Positions 9,494-17,742 of a stretch of DNA of 64,000 bases are shown here, piece by piece. Made by a program: the position numbers and the translations under genes. Source of the DNA: Mesorhizobium huakuii (GTDB lineage Bacteria > Pseudomonadota > Alphaproteobacteria > Rhizobiales > Rhizobiaceae); NCBI RefSeq assembly GCF_014189455.1, contig NZ_CP050299.1, forward strand, positions 186,001 through 250,000, read 5' to 3'. Under the pieces are notes generated by a model. It saw nothing but the letters and a program-made list of their open reading frames with translations. It did no database searches and was not told the DNA's origin. Position 1 is the stretch's first letter; each line of letters opens with the position of its first letter.

Positions 9494-10135
9494 CTGGGAC
9501 GCAATCATCGTCACTTCCATGCCAAAAACCGCACGGCACTTTACCTGCGCGTCTCCACGCCGGAGCAGAAGCCCGATCTGCAATATGATGGGTTGCATGG
9601 CTACGCTGCGCGCGCCGGACTGGAGATCGTCGGAGACTACTGCGACATTGCGGTGTCAGGCCGCCGCGAGGGACGCCCCCGGCTCAACGCCTTGATGGCG
9701 AGTGTTCGTAACCGTGAGGTCGATTGTGTCCTGGTCTGGAAATTCGACCGTTTCGCCCGCTCCACACGTCACCTTCTGATCGCCCTCGAGGAATTCGATC
9801 ACCTCGGCGTGCGCTTTATCAGCGTTCAGGATCAGATAGACACCGCAAGCCCCATGGGGCGGGCCATGTTCACCATCATCGCAGCCATGGCAGAATTGGA
9901 GTCCTCTTTGATTAGCGAGCGCGTCACCGCTGGAATGCAGGCGGCGCGATCGCGCGGCAAGCATCTCGGACGGCCAAGTCTCCCAATTCTGTTGGTTGAA
10001 GAGATCGAGGTGCTTGCCGCATCAGCCGATCTGAGCATTCGAAAGATTCAAGAGAAAATCGGAGGAAAAGCCAGTCGAGGCCGCGTTGGTGAAATCGTCA
10101 AACGCGTCCGATCGGCAAAAGCGTCGACCGGGTGA
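9494..10135 (+). CDS. tnpR: Serine recombinase (resolvase) of transposon 1, start uncertain
   Basis: A serine resolvase/invertase. The catalytic serine lies in LYLRVSTPEQ, encoded just before the first in-frame ATG at 9593, so translation must begin further upstream. The frame is open there, but the only candidate starts are an ATT at 9491 or a CTG at 9494, each preceded by a good AAAGGAAG ribosome site; I chose the CTG. The rest of the catalytic domain (VWKFDRFARS, GRAMFTIIAAMAELES) and a short C-terminal helix-turn-helix are present. It would resolve cointegrates at a res site once located upstream. IS66 copy 1 ends 30 bases before the start and probably removed the native promoter. Confidence 0.8.
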   Translation: MGRNHRHFHAKNRTALYLRVSTPEQKPDLQYDGLHGYAARAGLEIVGDYCDIAVSGRREGRPRLNALMASVRNREVDCVLVWKFDRFARSTRHLLIALEEFDHLGVRFISVQDQIDTASPMGRAMFTIIAAMAELESSLISERVTAGMQAARSRGKHLGRPSLPILLVEEIEVLAASADLSIRKIQEKIGGKASRGRVGEIVKRVRSAKASTG

Positions 10136-10179
10136 ACTTTTTACACGTACTTTCAATCTACCCCCGCAAGGACTCCATC

Positions 10180-12267
10180 ATGCAAATCAAAACCGCAAGC
10201 CTTGGCCCTAACGCGCATCCGCACGACCCGGTTGCGGGCGACGGATCGTCACCCGCCGACCGCAGCATCGAGATCGAAGCGGGACACGGCAGCGGCACTC
10301 TGTGGCCCACGGACGGCACGCAAGCACGCGCGTGCCCGAGACCGGCTTCGGAAACCACGATGTGCCTCGCGGACCTGCTGTCGATCTCCAGCCAGCGGCC
10401 TTCGAGGCCCGAAGTCATACCGGCCATTGTGCAAGCCGGGGACGATGAAGGCGTCCCGGATTTGCTTCCGCAACCGGCCCGTTCCGGGGCGAGCCAGCCG
10501 CGCCTGGCCAATCCCGGCGAAGCGAGGGACGTCGAGAGCGGGTTGCTCATGCGCGATTGCTCGTCGCGGATCGCCGCCTTCCTGGGCAACCTGTCGGTCG
10601 TCCAGGAGCTTCGGCAGTTCGATGACAGCGAGTTCGTGGGCAAGCTGCGTAACGAACTGGTCACCGAGCCCGGATGTCGAGAGCCGAAGACGCTGCTGGC
10701 CGCCATGGGCGAGAAGGTCGATGAACTGCGGTCGCACCTGGACAAGCAGGCGTCGACACCAGAGGAGGCGGAGTTCCTGGCAGAGGCCCGGCGCTATCTC
10801 GAGCCGGTCATGACCAGCTTCGAGACCGACATCCACACCTTGCAGCACGACGCGAGTGCCGCGAAGCGGATATACCAGGGAGCGCTGACGCTTCTGCTCT
10901 ACCCCTTGCCGCTCGCCACGCTGTTCACCCAGAAGACTGGCACCTACGCTGCGTTCAACATTGCTTCCTACACCTATACGGCGATACAGCTGGTCTCGCT
11001 TATGCGACGCCCGACAACGGACGCCAAGCTGTTCATGAAGCACGCCATCAACCGGCACAGCCTGGTCTTCTTCATCTCGCTGATCTATGCCGTACCCACC
11101 TTCTACGCCAAGGCCGCGCCGCTGCAGCGCAACGCCGGCTTCGTCGCCGGCGCAGCGGCAGCGCAAGGGGCGATGATGTTCGGCCTGCGGCTGGGGCAGG
11201 ACCTGATGGACTCGATGCGGCTGCGCTTCAACGGCGCCTTCAACCGCAGGCGTGATCTTCCCGACGGCTTCAGGGACGCCATTGAGGGAGTCGTGGGCGA
11301 TCTGCGCGCGGGTCTGAGCAACGTCAACCGCTCCGTCGGCGAATTCCAGAAGGACCGGCGGATCACGCCGCACATGGATCGGCAGCTCACCTTCTTCAAG
11401 CAGGACCTGTCCAGAATCGTGACGGGCCTTGAGCGGCTCGTAGCGACCGGGACGCGGCAGGAGAGCCCGGTCGCCGCAAGCGATGACCCACCAGGCCCCC
11501 TAGAGGCGGTGCGCCGGACCCTGGACGCATCGTTCGCAAACAACCCCGACCTGAAGGGAAAGCTCGCGCTGGCGACCGTAGCCTTCGCCGTCCTCGGGTC
11601 AAACATCGCCCTGATGCGCAACAACGGGCTGGCCCTACCTGACTTCATCGCCGATGCGGTCGTCTCGTCGACGTTCCTGCTCCGTGAAGCGCTGAGCCCG
11701 CACGTCACGCACGCGGGGATGAACGACAGCGTGAGCGACACCGTCGGCGGTATGACGATCGGCCTGCCCTTCTCCGTAGCCGCTGTGATGAGCGGCTACA
11801 TGGACGACCCCAGGGCCAACCCATCGGGCTTCATAGCCGGGACCGTCGGCTACACGGCGGCCTACCTGCTCTTCGGCCGGGTGGCCGGCGACGTCATGTC
11901 CAAGGGCCTCATGGCTACGAGCGGAGCGCTCGGCTGGGGCCAACAGCAGGCGATCCGACTCGGCCGGAGCGCGATGGCCTTGGGTTTCGAGCTGGTCGCC
12001 GGGCACCGCTCGCCGGCTGCAGCGGATGTGCACGACGTAGCCGGGGTCGAGATGGCGGGTGTGCCGCATGAGCCGCTGTTCTTCAGCCCCTCACAGCGGG
12101 CGTCCGCCGAACGCACCCTGGTCGGCACGCTTGAGCAGATCGGCGACGAGTGGTACGAGGCGCGCGACGAATGGGAAGGCGAATCGGAGGGGACGGCGGG
12201 TAGGGACGACCCCTGGGTCGACGCACCGGCGGAGCTGCCCATGCAGCCGGCGCCTCAGTCGGAATAA
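10180..12267 (+). CDS. Candidate type III effector-like multi-membrane-segment protein
   Basis: A 695-residue protein starting at the ATG 10180, with AAGGA seven bases upstream; the longer frame from 10132 reads through the transposon end and is not used. The first 130 residues are polar, low in order and rich in Ser, Pro and Gly, as in type III secretion signals. Hydrophobic stretches then follow at about residues 230-330, 455-500 and 520-570, separated by charged helices. The tail is acidic. I do not recognise it with certainty; overall shape and the nearby xopAI suggest a Xanthomonas-type effector, with XopF-like as a tentative guess. The upstream promoter region was replaced by transposon 1, and no PIP box remains before it, so it may be silent or driven from the transposon. 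Confidence 0.45.
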   Translation: MQIKTASLGPNAHPHDPVAGDGSSPADRSIEIEAGHGSGTLWPTDGTQARACPRPASETTMCLADLLSISSQRPSRPEVIPAIVQAGDDEGVPDLLPQPARSGASQPRLANPGEARDVESGLLMRDCSSRIAAFLGNLSVVQELRQFDDSEFVGKLRNELVTEPGCREPKTLLAAMGEKVDELRSHLDKQASTPEEAEFLAEARRYLEPVMTSFETDIHTLQHDASAAKRIYQGALTLLLYPLPLATLFTQKTGTYAAFNIASYTYTAIQLVSLMRRPTTDAKLFMKHAINRHSLVFFISLIYAVPTFYAKAAPLQRNAGFVAGAAAAQGAMMFGLRLGQDLMDSMRLRFNGAFNRRRDLPDGFRDAIEGVVGDLRAGLSNVNRSVGEFQKDRRITPHMDRQLTFFKQDLSRIVTGLERLVATGTRQESPVAASDDPPGPLEAVRRTLDASFANNPDLKGKLALATVAFAVLGSNIALMRNNGLALPDFIADAVVSSTFLLREALSPHVTHAGMNDSVSDTVGGMTIGLPFSVAAVMSGYMDDPRANPSGFIAGTVGYTAAYLLFGRVAGDVMSKGLMATSGALGWGQQQAIRLGRSAMALGFELVAGHRSPAAADVHDVAGVEMAGVPHEPLFFSPSQRASAERTLVGTLEQIGDEWYEARDEWEGESEGTAGRDDPWVDAPAELPMQPAPQSE

Positions 12268-12389
12268 GCAGCCCTGCACGCGTATGGGGTCGGGCGGGAT
12301 TCCTGAGCGGGAGGGTCGGTAGGGATTCGTGTAAGAAACCTTTACTGACAGCGAGTTAGCTCACTTTTGGCTGTTTTGTACACAAATCC

Positions 12390-14112
12390 GTAACCGGGGC
12401 AGATTACCGGGCAGTCAGGCTTGAGCGGCTTGCCTAACGAGATCCGGGAGCGGCGGAATCGACTCTTGTGTTGGTATGCCGAGGCGGTCGCCGAGATAGC
12501 GGAAGAATGAGACGTCGAGCTTGATGCAGGTCTTCATCAGGCCGAGCAGGACGTCGCGGGCGTTCTTGCCTGCCTCGCTGACGGTTCCGCCGGAGATCTT
12601 GCGCTTGGTGACGAAGGTGCGGATGTCGTTTTCCGAACCATTGGTGTGGAGTGGGATCTCGGGACGATCGAGAACGCGCAGGAGTTCATGCTTGCGGCGA
12701 TGCAGCCTGGCAAGAAGCCGGTCGAGCATGACGTAGCCGGTTCGTCGTTTGAACAGGCGCTCGAAGCGGGCGCGCAGGGCCGCCGCGCGGCGCGGACAAG
12801 GAGCACGCTGGTAGCTCTTGAGGTCGCGATAGAACCACCAGATCAACTGGCGCATGATGTCGACGGCCTGACGTTGATCCGGGGTCACGGGTATCAATTT
12901 GTGGACGAGCCGCTCGGCGTGGACCCAGCACAGAGCATGGTCGCCGATGCGGAACTGGCCGGCATCATTGGACACGACCACGGTATCGCCAAGAAAGCCG
13001 TGGTGGCGGATCGCTCCCCACATCGCCCCTTCGGTGGCGATCCTGACTGGGTTGGGCTCAACCGCGAGCTGGTCGAGACCGAGTGCGGCCAGATGCGCCT
13101 GCCATGCGGCGCTGTCGGCAAATGCCTTGTGCGGCGCAGCCGCCAGCCGCGCGATCACCGGACCGGCGAGGTTGCGGCCGCGCATATAGGCCAGGGCCTC
13201 TTCATTGATGAAGTAATCGCTGTGCCCGGCACGCAGCGTCGCCAGGAACGCCTCCCGTGACTTCGATCGCCCGGTGCGGAACGCGGTGAAGCGGCGATCG
13301 CCGATCTGGGTGGTGTAGCCGTCCTGGTGGGCGTGGCGCGCCGACGTATCATCGACGGTGATCCAGGGCGCCGTAGCCAGCCCGGCGCGCAGCACGTCAC
13401 GGTCCTCCGCCGCGAAGGCCTCCAGGCCCTCCGAAATCAGCCGCACCACCTGGCGCTTCGAAATGTCGACCCCGATCCCGGTCAACAACGCCGTCAACCG
13501 CTCCGTCGTCACCTGGCCTTGAATGTGACAGGCCAGAATGAAGCGGCGCAGGTTCGCGCCCCAGCCGCCGATGATCCCCGCCGGCAACGGCGCCACCATC
13601 GTTTCGCCGGTCGGTGTCACCCAGCGCTCGCGGCGATAGCGCACCACCTCGGCCGACAACGCCAGATCGCGCACCAGGATCGTCTCATACCCCTTGAAGC
13701 GAGAGCCCGCAGGAGCGCTCACCGCAACCGTCACCTCGCGGCTCACGCGACCGCCGTCGCGCTTGGCGCCGCGCCGGCGGCGCTTGCCCTTGCCAGATGT
13801 CGGCTGCGTCGCCTTCTCCATGCCCGATGGCTTGGTCGGCTTGACCGGGGGACGCGGCGGCAGGTCCTTCAGCCGGGCGATCTCATCCTTCAGGGTCTGG
13901 TTCTCGGCGCGTAGCGCCTGGTTCTCGATCTCAAGGCTCTCGACCCGGCTTTGAAGACCGCGCACTTCGCCGATCAGCGCAGAAACCAGCCCGCGGAGTT
14001 CCGCGAGCGACAGGCCTTCAAGCGAATCAGTCGGTGGTAGCGTCACGCAAAGGGTGAATCACGAAAGCACGCGCCTGCAAACCCCCACCGCCCGGTAATC
14101 TGCCCCGGTTAC
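12390..14112 (-). mobile_element. IS66-family element, copy 2
   Basis: A 1,723-bp copy with the same terminal repeats, flanked by the 9-base direct repeat CACAAATCC on both sides. It sits between the effector-like gene and the PIP-box promoter of the xopAI remnant, in the same orientation as copy 1. Confidence 0.93.
12415..14046 (-). CDS. IS66-family transposase, copy 2 (Asp to Asn next to a catalytic site)
   Basis: A 543-residue transposase that differs from copies 1 and 3 at two residues: His to Arg in the CPRHAA segment, and the first Asp of the [10 protein letters not shown] motif changed to Asn. The second Asp of that pair is kept. If the changed residue is the metal-binding one, this copy would be inactive and need help from another copy. 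Domain layout is otherwise as in copy 1. Confidence 0.92.
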   Translation of the reverse strand: MTLPPTDSLEGLSLAELRGLVSALIGEVRGLQSRVESLEIENQALRAENQTLKDEIARLKDLPPRPPVKPTKPSGMEKATQPTSGKGKRRRRGAKRDGGRVSREVTVAVSAPAGSRFKGYETILVRDLALSAEVVRYRRERWVTPTGETMVAPLPAGIIGGWGANLRRFILACHIQGQVTTERLTALLTGIGVDISKRQVVRLISEGLEAFAAEDRDVLRAGLATAPWITVDDTSARHAHQDGYTTQIGDRRFTAFRTGRSKSREAFLATLRAGHSDYFINEEALAYMRGRNLAGPVIARLAAAPHKAFADSAAWQAHLAALGLDQLAVEPNPVRIATEGAMWGAIRHHGFLGDTVVVSNDAGQFRIGDHALCWVHAERLVHKLIPVTPDQRQAVDIMRQLIWWFYRDLKSYQRAPCPRRAAALRARFERLFKRRTGYVMLDRLLARLHRRKHELLRVLDRPEIPLHTNGSENDIRTFVTKRKISGGTVSEAGKNARDVLLGLMKTCIKLDVSFFRYLGDRLGIPTQESIPPLPDLVRQAAQA

Positions 14113-14165
14113 CACAAATCCCTGCCAAGCCTCTATAGAGGCTCGAGAATCCCGCGCGTCAATGC

Positions 14166-14226
14166 TTCGTCGTCCCAGCTATGACTTCGGTGAGCCAGCG
14201 CGAATCGGAGAGTTTCTCGCCAAACT
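14166..14226 (+). promoter_or_regulatory. PIP box and -10 element (HrpX-type promoter) of the xopAI remnant
   Basis: A perfect plant-inducible promoter box is visible: TTCGT at 14166-14170, 15 bases, then TTCGG at 14186-14190, fitting TTCGB-N15-TTCGB. Thirty bases later comes CAAACT at 14221-14226, fitting the YANNNT -10 box at the spacing reported for the HrpX regulon of Xanthomonas. It lies 30 bases before the effector start. Confidence 0.85.
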
Positions 14227-14230
14227 TGCT

Positions 14231-14247
14231 CCTACAGTCACTGTAGG
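14231..14247 (+). promoter_or_regulatory. Hairpin overlapping the ribosome site of the xopAI remnant
   Basis: The sequence CCTACAGTCACTGTAGG forms a perfect 7-bp stem with a three-base loop just downstream of the -10 box. Its 3' arm contains the start of the AGGAG ribosome site that precedes the ATG at 14256, so folding could limit translation. The structural effect is inferred. Confidence 0.45.
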
Positions 14248-14255
14248 AGATCAAC

Positions 14256-15131
14256 ATGGGTCTATGCGTTTCAAAGCCGAGCGTGGCAGGCTCACCTGAG
14301 CATTATGCAGCCCACGCCACAGAGCAGGCCACGCCCTCTACGCCGTCATCTCCCGAGGCGTCCATGTCACCCAGCCTGTATGGCTTGGCGTCACTCGGGT
14401 CTCCCGGAGCGAGCTCGAGCCGCCGTCCATTAAGTCCACTGCTGGAGTTGAATACCAGCGATCTGGTAAAGCAAAAAAAGCGACTTTGGCAGCGGATCCA
14501 ACACGATGGGTCGCAGTTCCGAACCACACCTGAAGAACGAAAACAGTTCAAGACTGCGCTCATAACTCTTTGGGGCTAACAATCCCGCCCACAGAGGCAG
14601 CAGCAGTGGAATGGGATGATGCAAAGAATGGCACAGATGAAGAGGAACCACCCAGAACTCGAACACATGGCAACCGAGGATCTCGTGGCGCTGCAGGCAT
14701 GGACGACGGACGATTATGAAGTAGTACAGGATGTTCTGGAGAAAGAAGCGACGCCCGCTGCTCATGGCCTTGCATTTGCAAAATGCATCATTTCCGCCCT
14801 GCACTCGCTTCCCGAAGAATATTCATATCAAGGGACTGTCTTCACCGGCGAAGATCAGTTGCCGGACTGGGTGTCGGAGCGATACCAAGAAGGAAGCATC
14901 ACCACGGACCGCCGATTCTTCGCGACCTCAGAAACCAAGAATGCATCCTGGCAAGGAATGGCAGTCGAGTGGGAAAGCAATTCAACAACTGGAAAACGCA
15001 TCTCCATGTTTTCAGAGCGCCCGAATGAGCAGGAAGTTCTCTTCCCTCCTGGCACCCGCTTTCAGGTAACACGAATTGAAGAGAACGAGACTCATCCCCG
15101 CCTGAAGATTTATCAAAGCCAGATCGCGTAG
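14256..15131 (+). pseudogene. xopAI: Type III effector XopAI (ADP-ribosyltransferase-like), broken by one stop codon
   Basis: The protein begins MGLCVSKPSVAGSP, an N-terminal myristoylation motif (Gly2, Cys4) I know from XopAI of citrus-pathogenic Xanthomonas. The frame is open from 14256 to 15131 except for one in-frame TAA at 14577-14579, probably a mutated CAA. Reading through gives 291 residues, close to the roughly 296 of XopAI. After the stop come the ADP-ribosyltransferase-like parts: YQGTVF where active enzymes have Arg, an FFATSE strand, and EQEVLFPPGTRF, resembling the ExE motif. XopAI is known to be an atypical member of this fold. The gene is more AT-rich than its neighbours, consistent with transfer. 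It has a complete PIP-box promoter and an AGGAG ribosome site, so the regulatory part survives although the product is truncated at residue 107. Confidence 0.85.
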
Positions 15132-15690
15132 GCATTCTGAATCGCCCTGGAGAAGTATTCACCAGAAGTACGGATGTGGGCGGTGTGGATGGTGTTCGAG
15201 CGGACTGAACTTCGCAGCAACAGGCTGCTGAAGAATCATCTGCCACGCGAAACGGCAAACGGACGGCTCGACAAGGGGTTCTCAGTTCACAGGCCAAGCG
15301 CGCTGCTGACAGGCAATGCGCTTGCCTGTCAGTTGCGGTCACTTTGTGCCAGTCGCAGCGCTGCGCCATGACAGCAGCCGTACGTCCCTGGCGCAGGCAA
15401 CGCGCACTAAGAGCGGCGATGGCCACCGCCGTACAGATCTACGACCAGGTCACCAACGGCTGCCGGCGATCGCCCATAGGCTCCGTGAGAATCCCTCGCT
15501 AGCGACATCGCAGCCGGCCAGCCCTCCCGCAGGCCCGCTGGGCGCTCTGTAAGTGCTGCCTCTGACCAGCAGCAGGCCAGCGGCGCTGTGCGAGTTGCAT
15601 CCTCCTTGCCTGGCTGCGCTGACTTTGCCAATTCACAACCGTCCAGCCTAAATGACGCCACCGTCCAGTTTGACTGATAGCTTTGTCCAG
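15132..15690. other. Stretch without a recognisable gene
   Basis: I see no convincing coding region between the xopAI remnant and the small membrane-protein remnant. Short repeats occur, for example near-palindromic GCGCTTGCCTGTCAG around 15300-15340 and repeated CCAGTTT/CCAGCC words near 15640-15700. These may be ends of old insertion sequences, but no element can be delimited. Confidence 0.5.
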
Positions 15691-15691
15691 T

Positions 15692-15953
15692 TTATTTAGT
15701 GCCGGCGTCCACTTGCTTGGCTGTATGTAGTAACATGCTGACCCCAGCGAGCACGTGGTACTCACTACCTGCTGCGTTCAGGCCCGCCGAACCGGCAACA
15801 ATCGCGCCAACGGAAATCGCTCCAACTACGATCCGCCAGACGGCAAAGAACCGAAACCCGTAGCGTCGTTGAGCAAGAGTGTTGAATTGCACTACTGCGC
15901 CCAGCCCAAGGAAGGCTGCAACAGCGATCGCGAATATAGGTCAGCGTTTCCAT
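15692..15953 (-). pseudogene. Small membrane protein remnant (frameshifted)
   Basis: A strong GAGGAGG ribosome site precedes an ATG at 15953 (METLTYI), but the frame with a credible product, AIAVAAFLGLGAVVQ and onwards to 15692, begins one shift later. Joined, this would give a protein of about 85 residues with two hydrophobic helices (AVAAFLGLGAVV and WRIVVGAISVGAIVAGSAG). I do not recognise the family. The promoter just upstream has the same operator and -10 arrangement as the toxin-antitoxin operon at 17.6 kb, suggesting both belonged to one plasmid regulon. Confidence 0.4.
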
Positions 15954-15974
15954 GTTGCCTCCTCGTGCACTTTA

Positions 15975-16012
15975 GGTAGCATTATGCTACCGCGATAGCC
16001 GGTGGGTTTCAA
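15975..16012 (-). promoter_or_regulatory. Promoter with palindromic operator GTAGCA-N3-TGCTAC, copy A
   Basis: On the minus strand, TTGAAA (16012-16007) is followed after 17 bases by TAGCAT (15989-15984). The -10 box lies inside the perfect palindrome GGTAGCATTATGCTACC at 15975-15991. It would drive the small membrane-protein remnant. The same design occurs at 17634-17670. Confidence 0.65.
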
Positions 16013-16044
16013 TGGGTGTGGGCAACGAGGCCTGAACGTCTCAG

Positions 16045-17193
16045 CTACCTACCTTGATCCTGTTCGCGGTCCTGATCCTTGCGGCGTATATCCGGGAGGG
16101 TTTCACCACGCTCTATACGGCCCGCCAAGTCTTCGCGCACCTTTTTGGCTACCCCAGCAGCCGACGCAGGCTGGGAGGCCGCTACGCGCGCTTCTACGGC
16201 CCTCACGTATGCGTAGGAGGGAGCTAAGTCGGGATACTTCGCGACGGCCTGTTTGGCGGGCAGGGACCGGAACGCGTCAGCCCTGTCCTTCGCTTCCGAC
16301 GCTTCCCTAGCAGAGCGAAGTGTGGCGGCTCCATCTTTGCCATAGCGAATTTCAACGTCATCGCCGACACGTGGAGGGCGACCTAACTTGTCTCTGAAAT
16401 GCGCAATGGCAGAGCGTGCACCGATCTGCTGCACCAGGTGCAGGTCGGTTTCGCCAATGACCTTACCGCTGTACTCGCTGTTCGGCCGTGGAATGAATGT
16501 CCGGCTCTCCTGTCCCAAGGCCCGCTCCGCGATCGCCTTGGCATCCGCAAAGCTCGCAGCAGCCCGATGTTGGCGGCTCTGTGAGAAGTTCTGCAGTTCG
16601 TCCTTGTAGAGCATCCGAGCCCAGGCCGGCACATTCTCGCTGGCGCGAATTGCCTTGCCGCGCTCCAATATCACCGACAGTTCGTGGGGCTTGCCCAGCT
16701 GCGAGTTGTCGAAAATGTACGCCCGGTCAGCAAGCTTGGCAGCCTCGCGGATCAGCGGTTGATTGCGGTCGTAACGCTGACGGATCTTGTCTTCCGGGAC
16801 GGGATGCCCACCCTTGTTGACGCGATCGGCGACACGCATCACTGACAGGTTCGGGCTTCGGACGTTGACGTGGTAAAGCACCACCTCGTAACCGGCAGCT
16901 TTGGCGTCACGCACCAGGTCTACCTTCGACGGATGTGAGAACGTGGATTCAGTGACCAGGCTCTTGCGTTCGGCCATGAGTTGCCGGCGACGTTCCTCTG
17001 CCAATTCCTGGCCACGTGCAGACTCCGACTTTGTTTGCGCTGGGTGACCAAACTCTCGCAACGCCAGCTCGTCGGCGTTTACAAACTCGGCGTCCGGATA
17101 GCGCTTTTCCAGTCGATTCCTGTAAAGCGTTGTCTTCCCTGCGCCGTTAGGCCCAGCAATGACGTGCAGTGTCGGCGTTCTTTCGTCAGTCAC
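16045..17193 (-). CDS. Zeta-type toxin kinase fused to a KfrB-like domain
   Basis: A 382-residue protein. The N-terminal 200 residues form a zeta/PezT-like kinase: Walker A GPNGAGKTT near residues 14-22, an NADEL motif, ESTFSHPSK, and a basic RVADRVNKGGHPVPE segment. Zeta toxins phosphorylate UDP-N-acetylglucosamine and poison wall synthesis. Residues 235-300 (YSGKVIGETDLHLVQQ and following) match the KfrB domain found on broad-host-range plasmids. The tail is basic and charged. The GTG start at 17193 overlaps the stop of the ParD-like gene as GTGA, so the two are translated together, antitoxin first. It is probably a plasmid addiction or transfer-linked toxin. Its C-terminal motif resembles the gene fragment at 18144-18255. 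Confidence 0.8.
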   Translation of the reverse strand: MTDERTPTLHVIAGPNGAGKTTLYRNRLEKRYPDAEFVNADELALREFGHPAQTKSESARGQELAEERRRQLMAERKSLVTESTFSHPSKVDLVRDAKAAGYEVVLYHVNVRSPNLSVMRVADRVNKGGHPVPEDKIRQRYDRNQPLIREAAKLADRAYIFDNSQLGKPHELSVILERGKAIRASENVPAWARMLYKDELQNFSQSRQHRAAASFADAKAIAERALGQESRTFIPRPNSEYSGKVIGETDLHLVQQIGARSAIAHFRDKLGRPPRVGDDVEIRYGKDGAATLRSAREASEAKDRADAFRSLPAKQAVAKYPDLAPSYAYVRAVEARVAASQPASAAGVAKKVREDLAGRIERGETLPDIRRKDQDREQDQGR

Positions 17194-17615
17194 TCTTCGA
17201 TCACCACAGTGTTCCCGTCGCCCGCAACCCGAACAAGCCGGCCATGCGCGTCATACCCTGCAGCACCGGCAGAGCGACCCAACAAGGCCATCGCAGCTGT
17301 TTCCTCGCTGCTCGGTGCAAGCATCACGTCATCAAGCAGGTCGTAGTAGTGCGTGCGTTCCTGGTCGGCCAGCAAAGCCGGATCAAAGCGACCCTCCAAT
17401 GCGGCGCGAACGCGATCGAGGGTAAACCCTGGCGCTTGCTCGATGGCGCGCCCGATCCGCGCCCAGTGCTCGAGCTGGCCACCAATGGAACGCGAGAACA
17501 CCGGTGCATCTTCCCGCGCCAGGTTGACGAGGGCGCTTGACAGTTTCACCGACGCGAAATCGATCTTAGGCTGACGGGCAGGGGAGTTTGGCGAAGGTTT
17601 GGTCTTTGTGGGCAT
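17190..17615 (-). CDS. ParD-like antitoxin of the zeta-KfrB operon
   Basis: A 141-residue protein starting at the ATG 17615 (the GTG at 17618 is an alternative), with AGGAG seven bases upstream. The central part (KLSSALVNLAREDAPVFSRS, QLEHWARIGRAIE) matches the ParD-like antitoxin family that accompanies zeta-type toxins on plasmids; such proteins usually carry a ribbon-helix-helix DNA-binding fold and repress their own promoter. The stop overlaps the toxin start. The palindromic operator at 17634-17648 lies directly upstream and is the likely binding site of this protein or of a plasmid-wide regulator. Confidence 0.7.
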   Translation of the reverse strand: MPTKTKPSPNSPARQPKIDFASVKLSSALVNLAREDAPVFSRSIGGQLEHWARIGRAIEQAPGFTLDRVRAALEGRFDPALLADQERTHYYDLLDDVMLAPSSEETAAMALLGRSAGAAGYDAHGRLVRVAGDGNTVVIEE

Positions 17616-17633
17616 CACGTTGCTCCTATTTGA

Positions 17634-17670
17634 GTAGCAAAATGCTACCCGAAATGCTGCCTAAAATCAA
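17634..17670 (-). promoter_or_regulatory. Promoter with palindromic operator, copy B (toxin-antitoxin operon)
   Basis: On the minus strand, TTGATT (17670-17665) and TAGCAT (17647-17642) are 17 bases apart. The -10 box lies within the palindrome GTAGCAAAATGCTAC at 17634-17648. A half-site (ATGCTGCC) follows at 17654. Binding of a repressor here would block RNA polymerase. Confidence 0.7.
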
Positions 17671-17696
17671 GCCGGGTGGCAAAGTGACACTCAAAC

Positions 17697-17724
17697 AAAA
17701 AGCGCGGCCTGAGCCGCGCTTTCG
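17697..17724 (-). terminator. Rho-independent terminator after the trbM-like gene
   Basis: Read on the minus strand, AGCGCGGC, loop TCAG, GCCGCGCT forms an 8-bp GC-rich stem followed by TTTTTG. It lies about 20 bases after the stop of the gene at 17743. Confidence 0.85.
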
Positions 17725-17742
17725 TTCCTACATCGGTGGGAA

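Larger units (their letters stand above)
4664..10164. mobile_element. Tn3-family transposon 1 (transposase, resolvase, IS66 copy 1 inside)
   Basis: Both ends carry matching inverted repeats of about 35 bp starting GGGGT and containing GATTGAAAGTAC (left 4664 onward, right ending at 10164). Inside are a full Tn3-type transposase (minus) and a divergent serine resolvase (plus), with IS66 copy 1 between them, where a res site would be expected. The flanking five bases differ (agcgt on the left, cgcaa on the right), so no target duplication is visible; the transposon may have been an endpoint of a deletion or rearrangement. Its left end faces the GTPase operon and its right end sits 15 bases from the start of the effector-like gene at 10180. 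Confidence 0.85.

Noticed and set aside
4664..10164. Target duplication around transposon 1
   Set aside because: The five flanking bases differ on the two sides (agcgt and cgcaa).
10100..10180. PIP box upstream of the effector-like gene
   Set aside because: No TTCG-N16-TTCG pattern is present; this DNA is the end of transposon 1.
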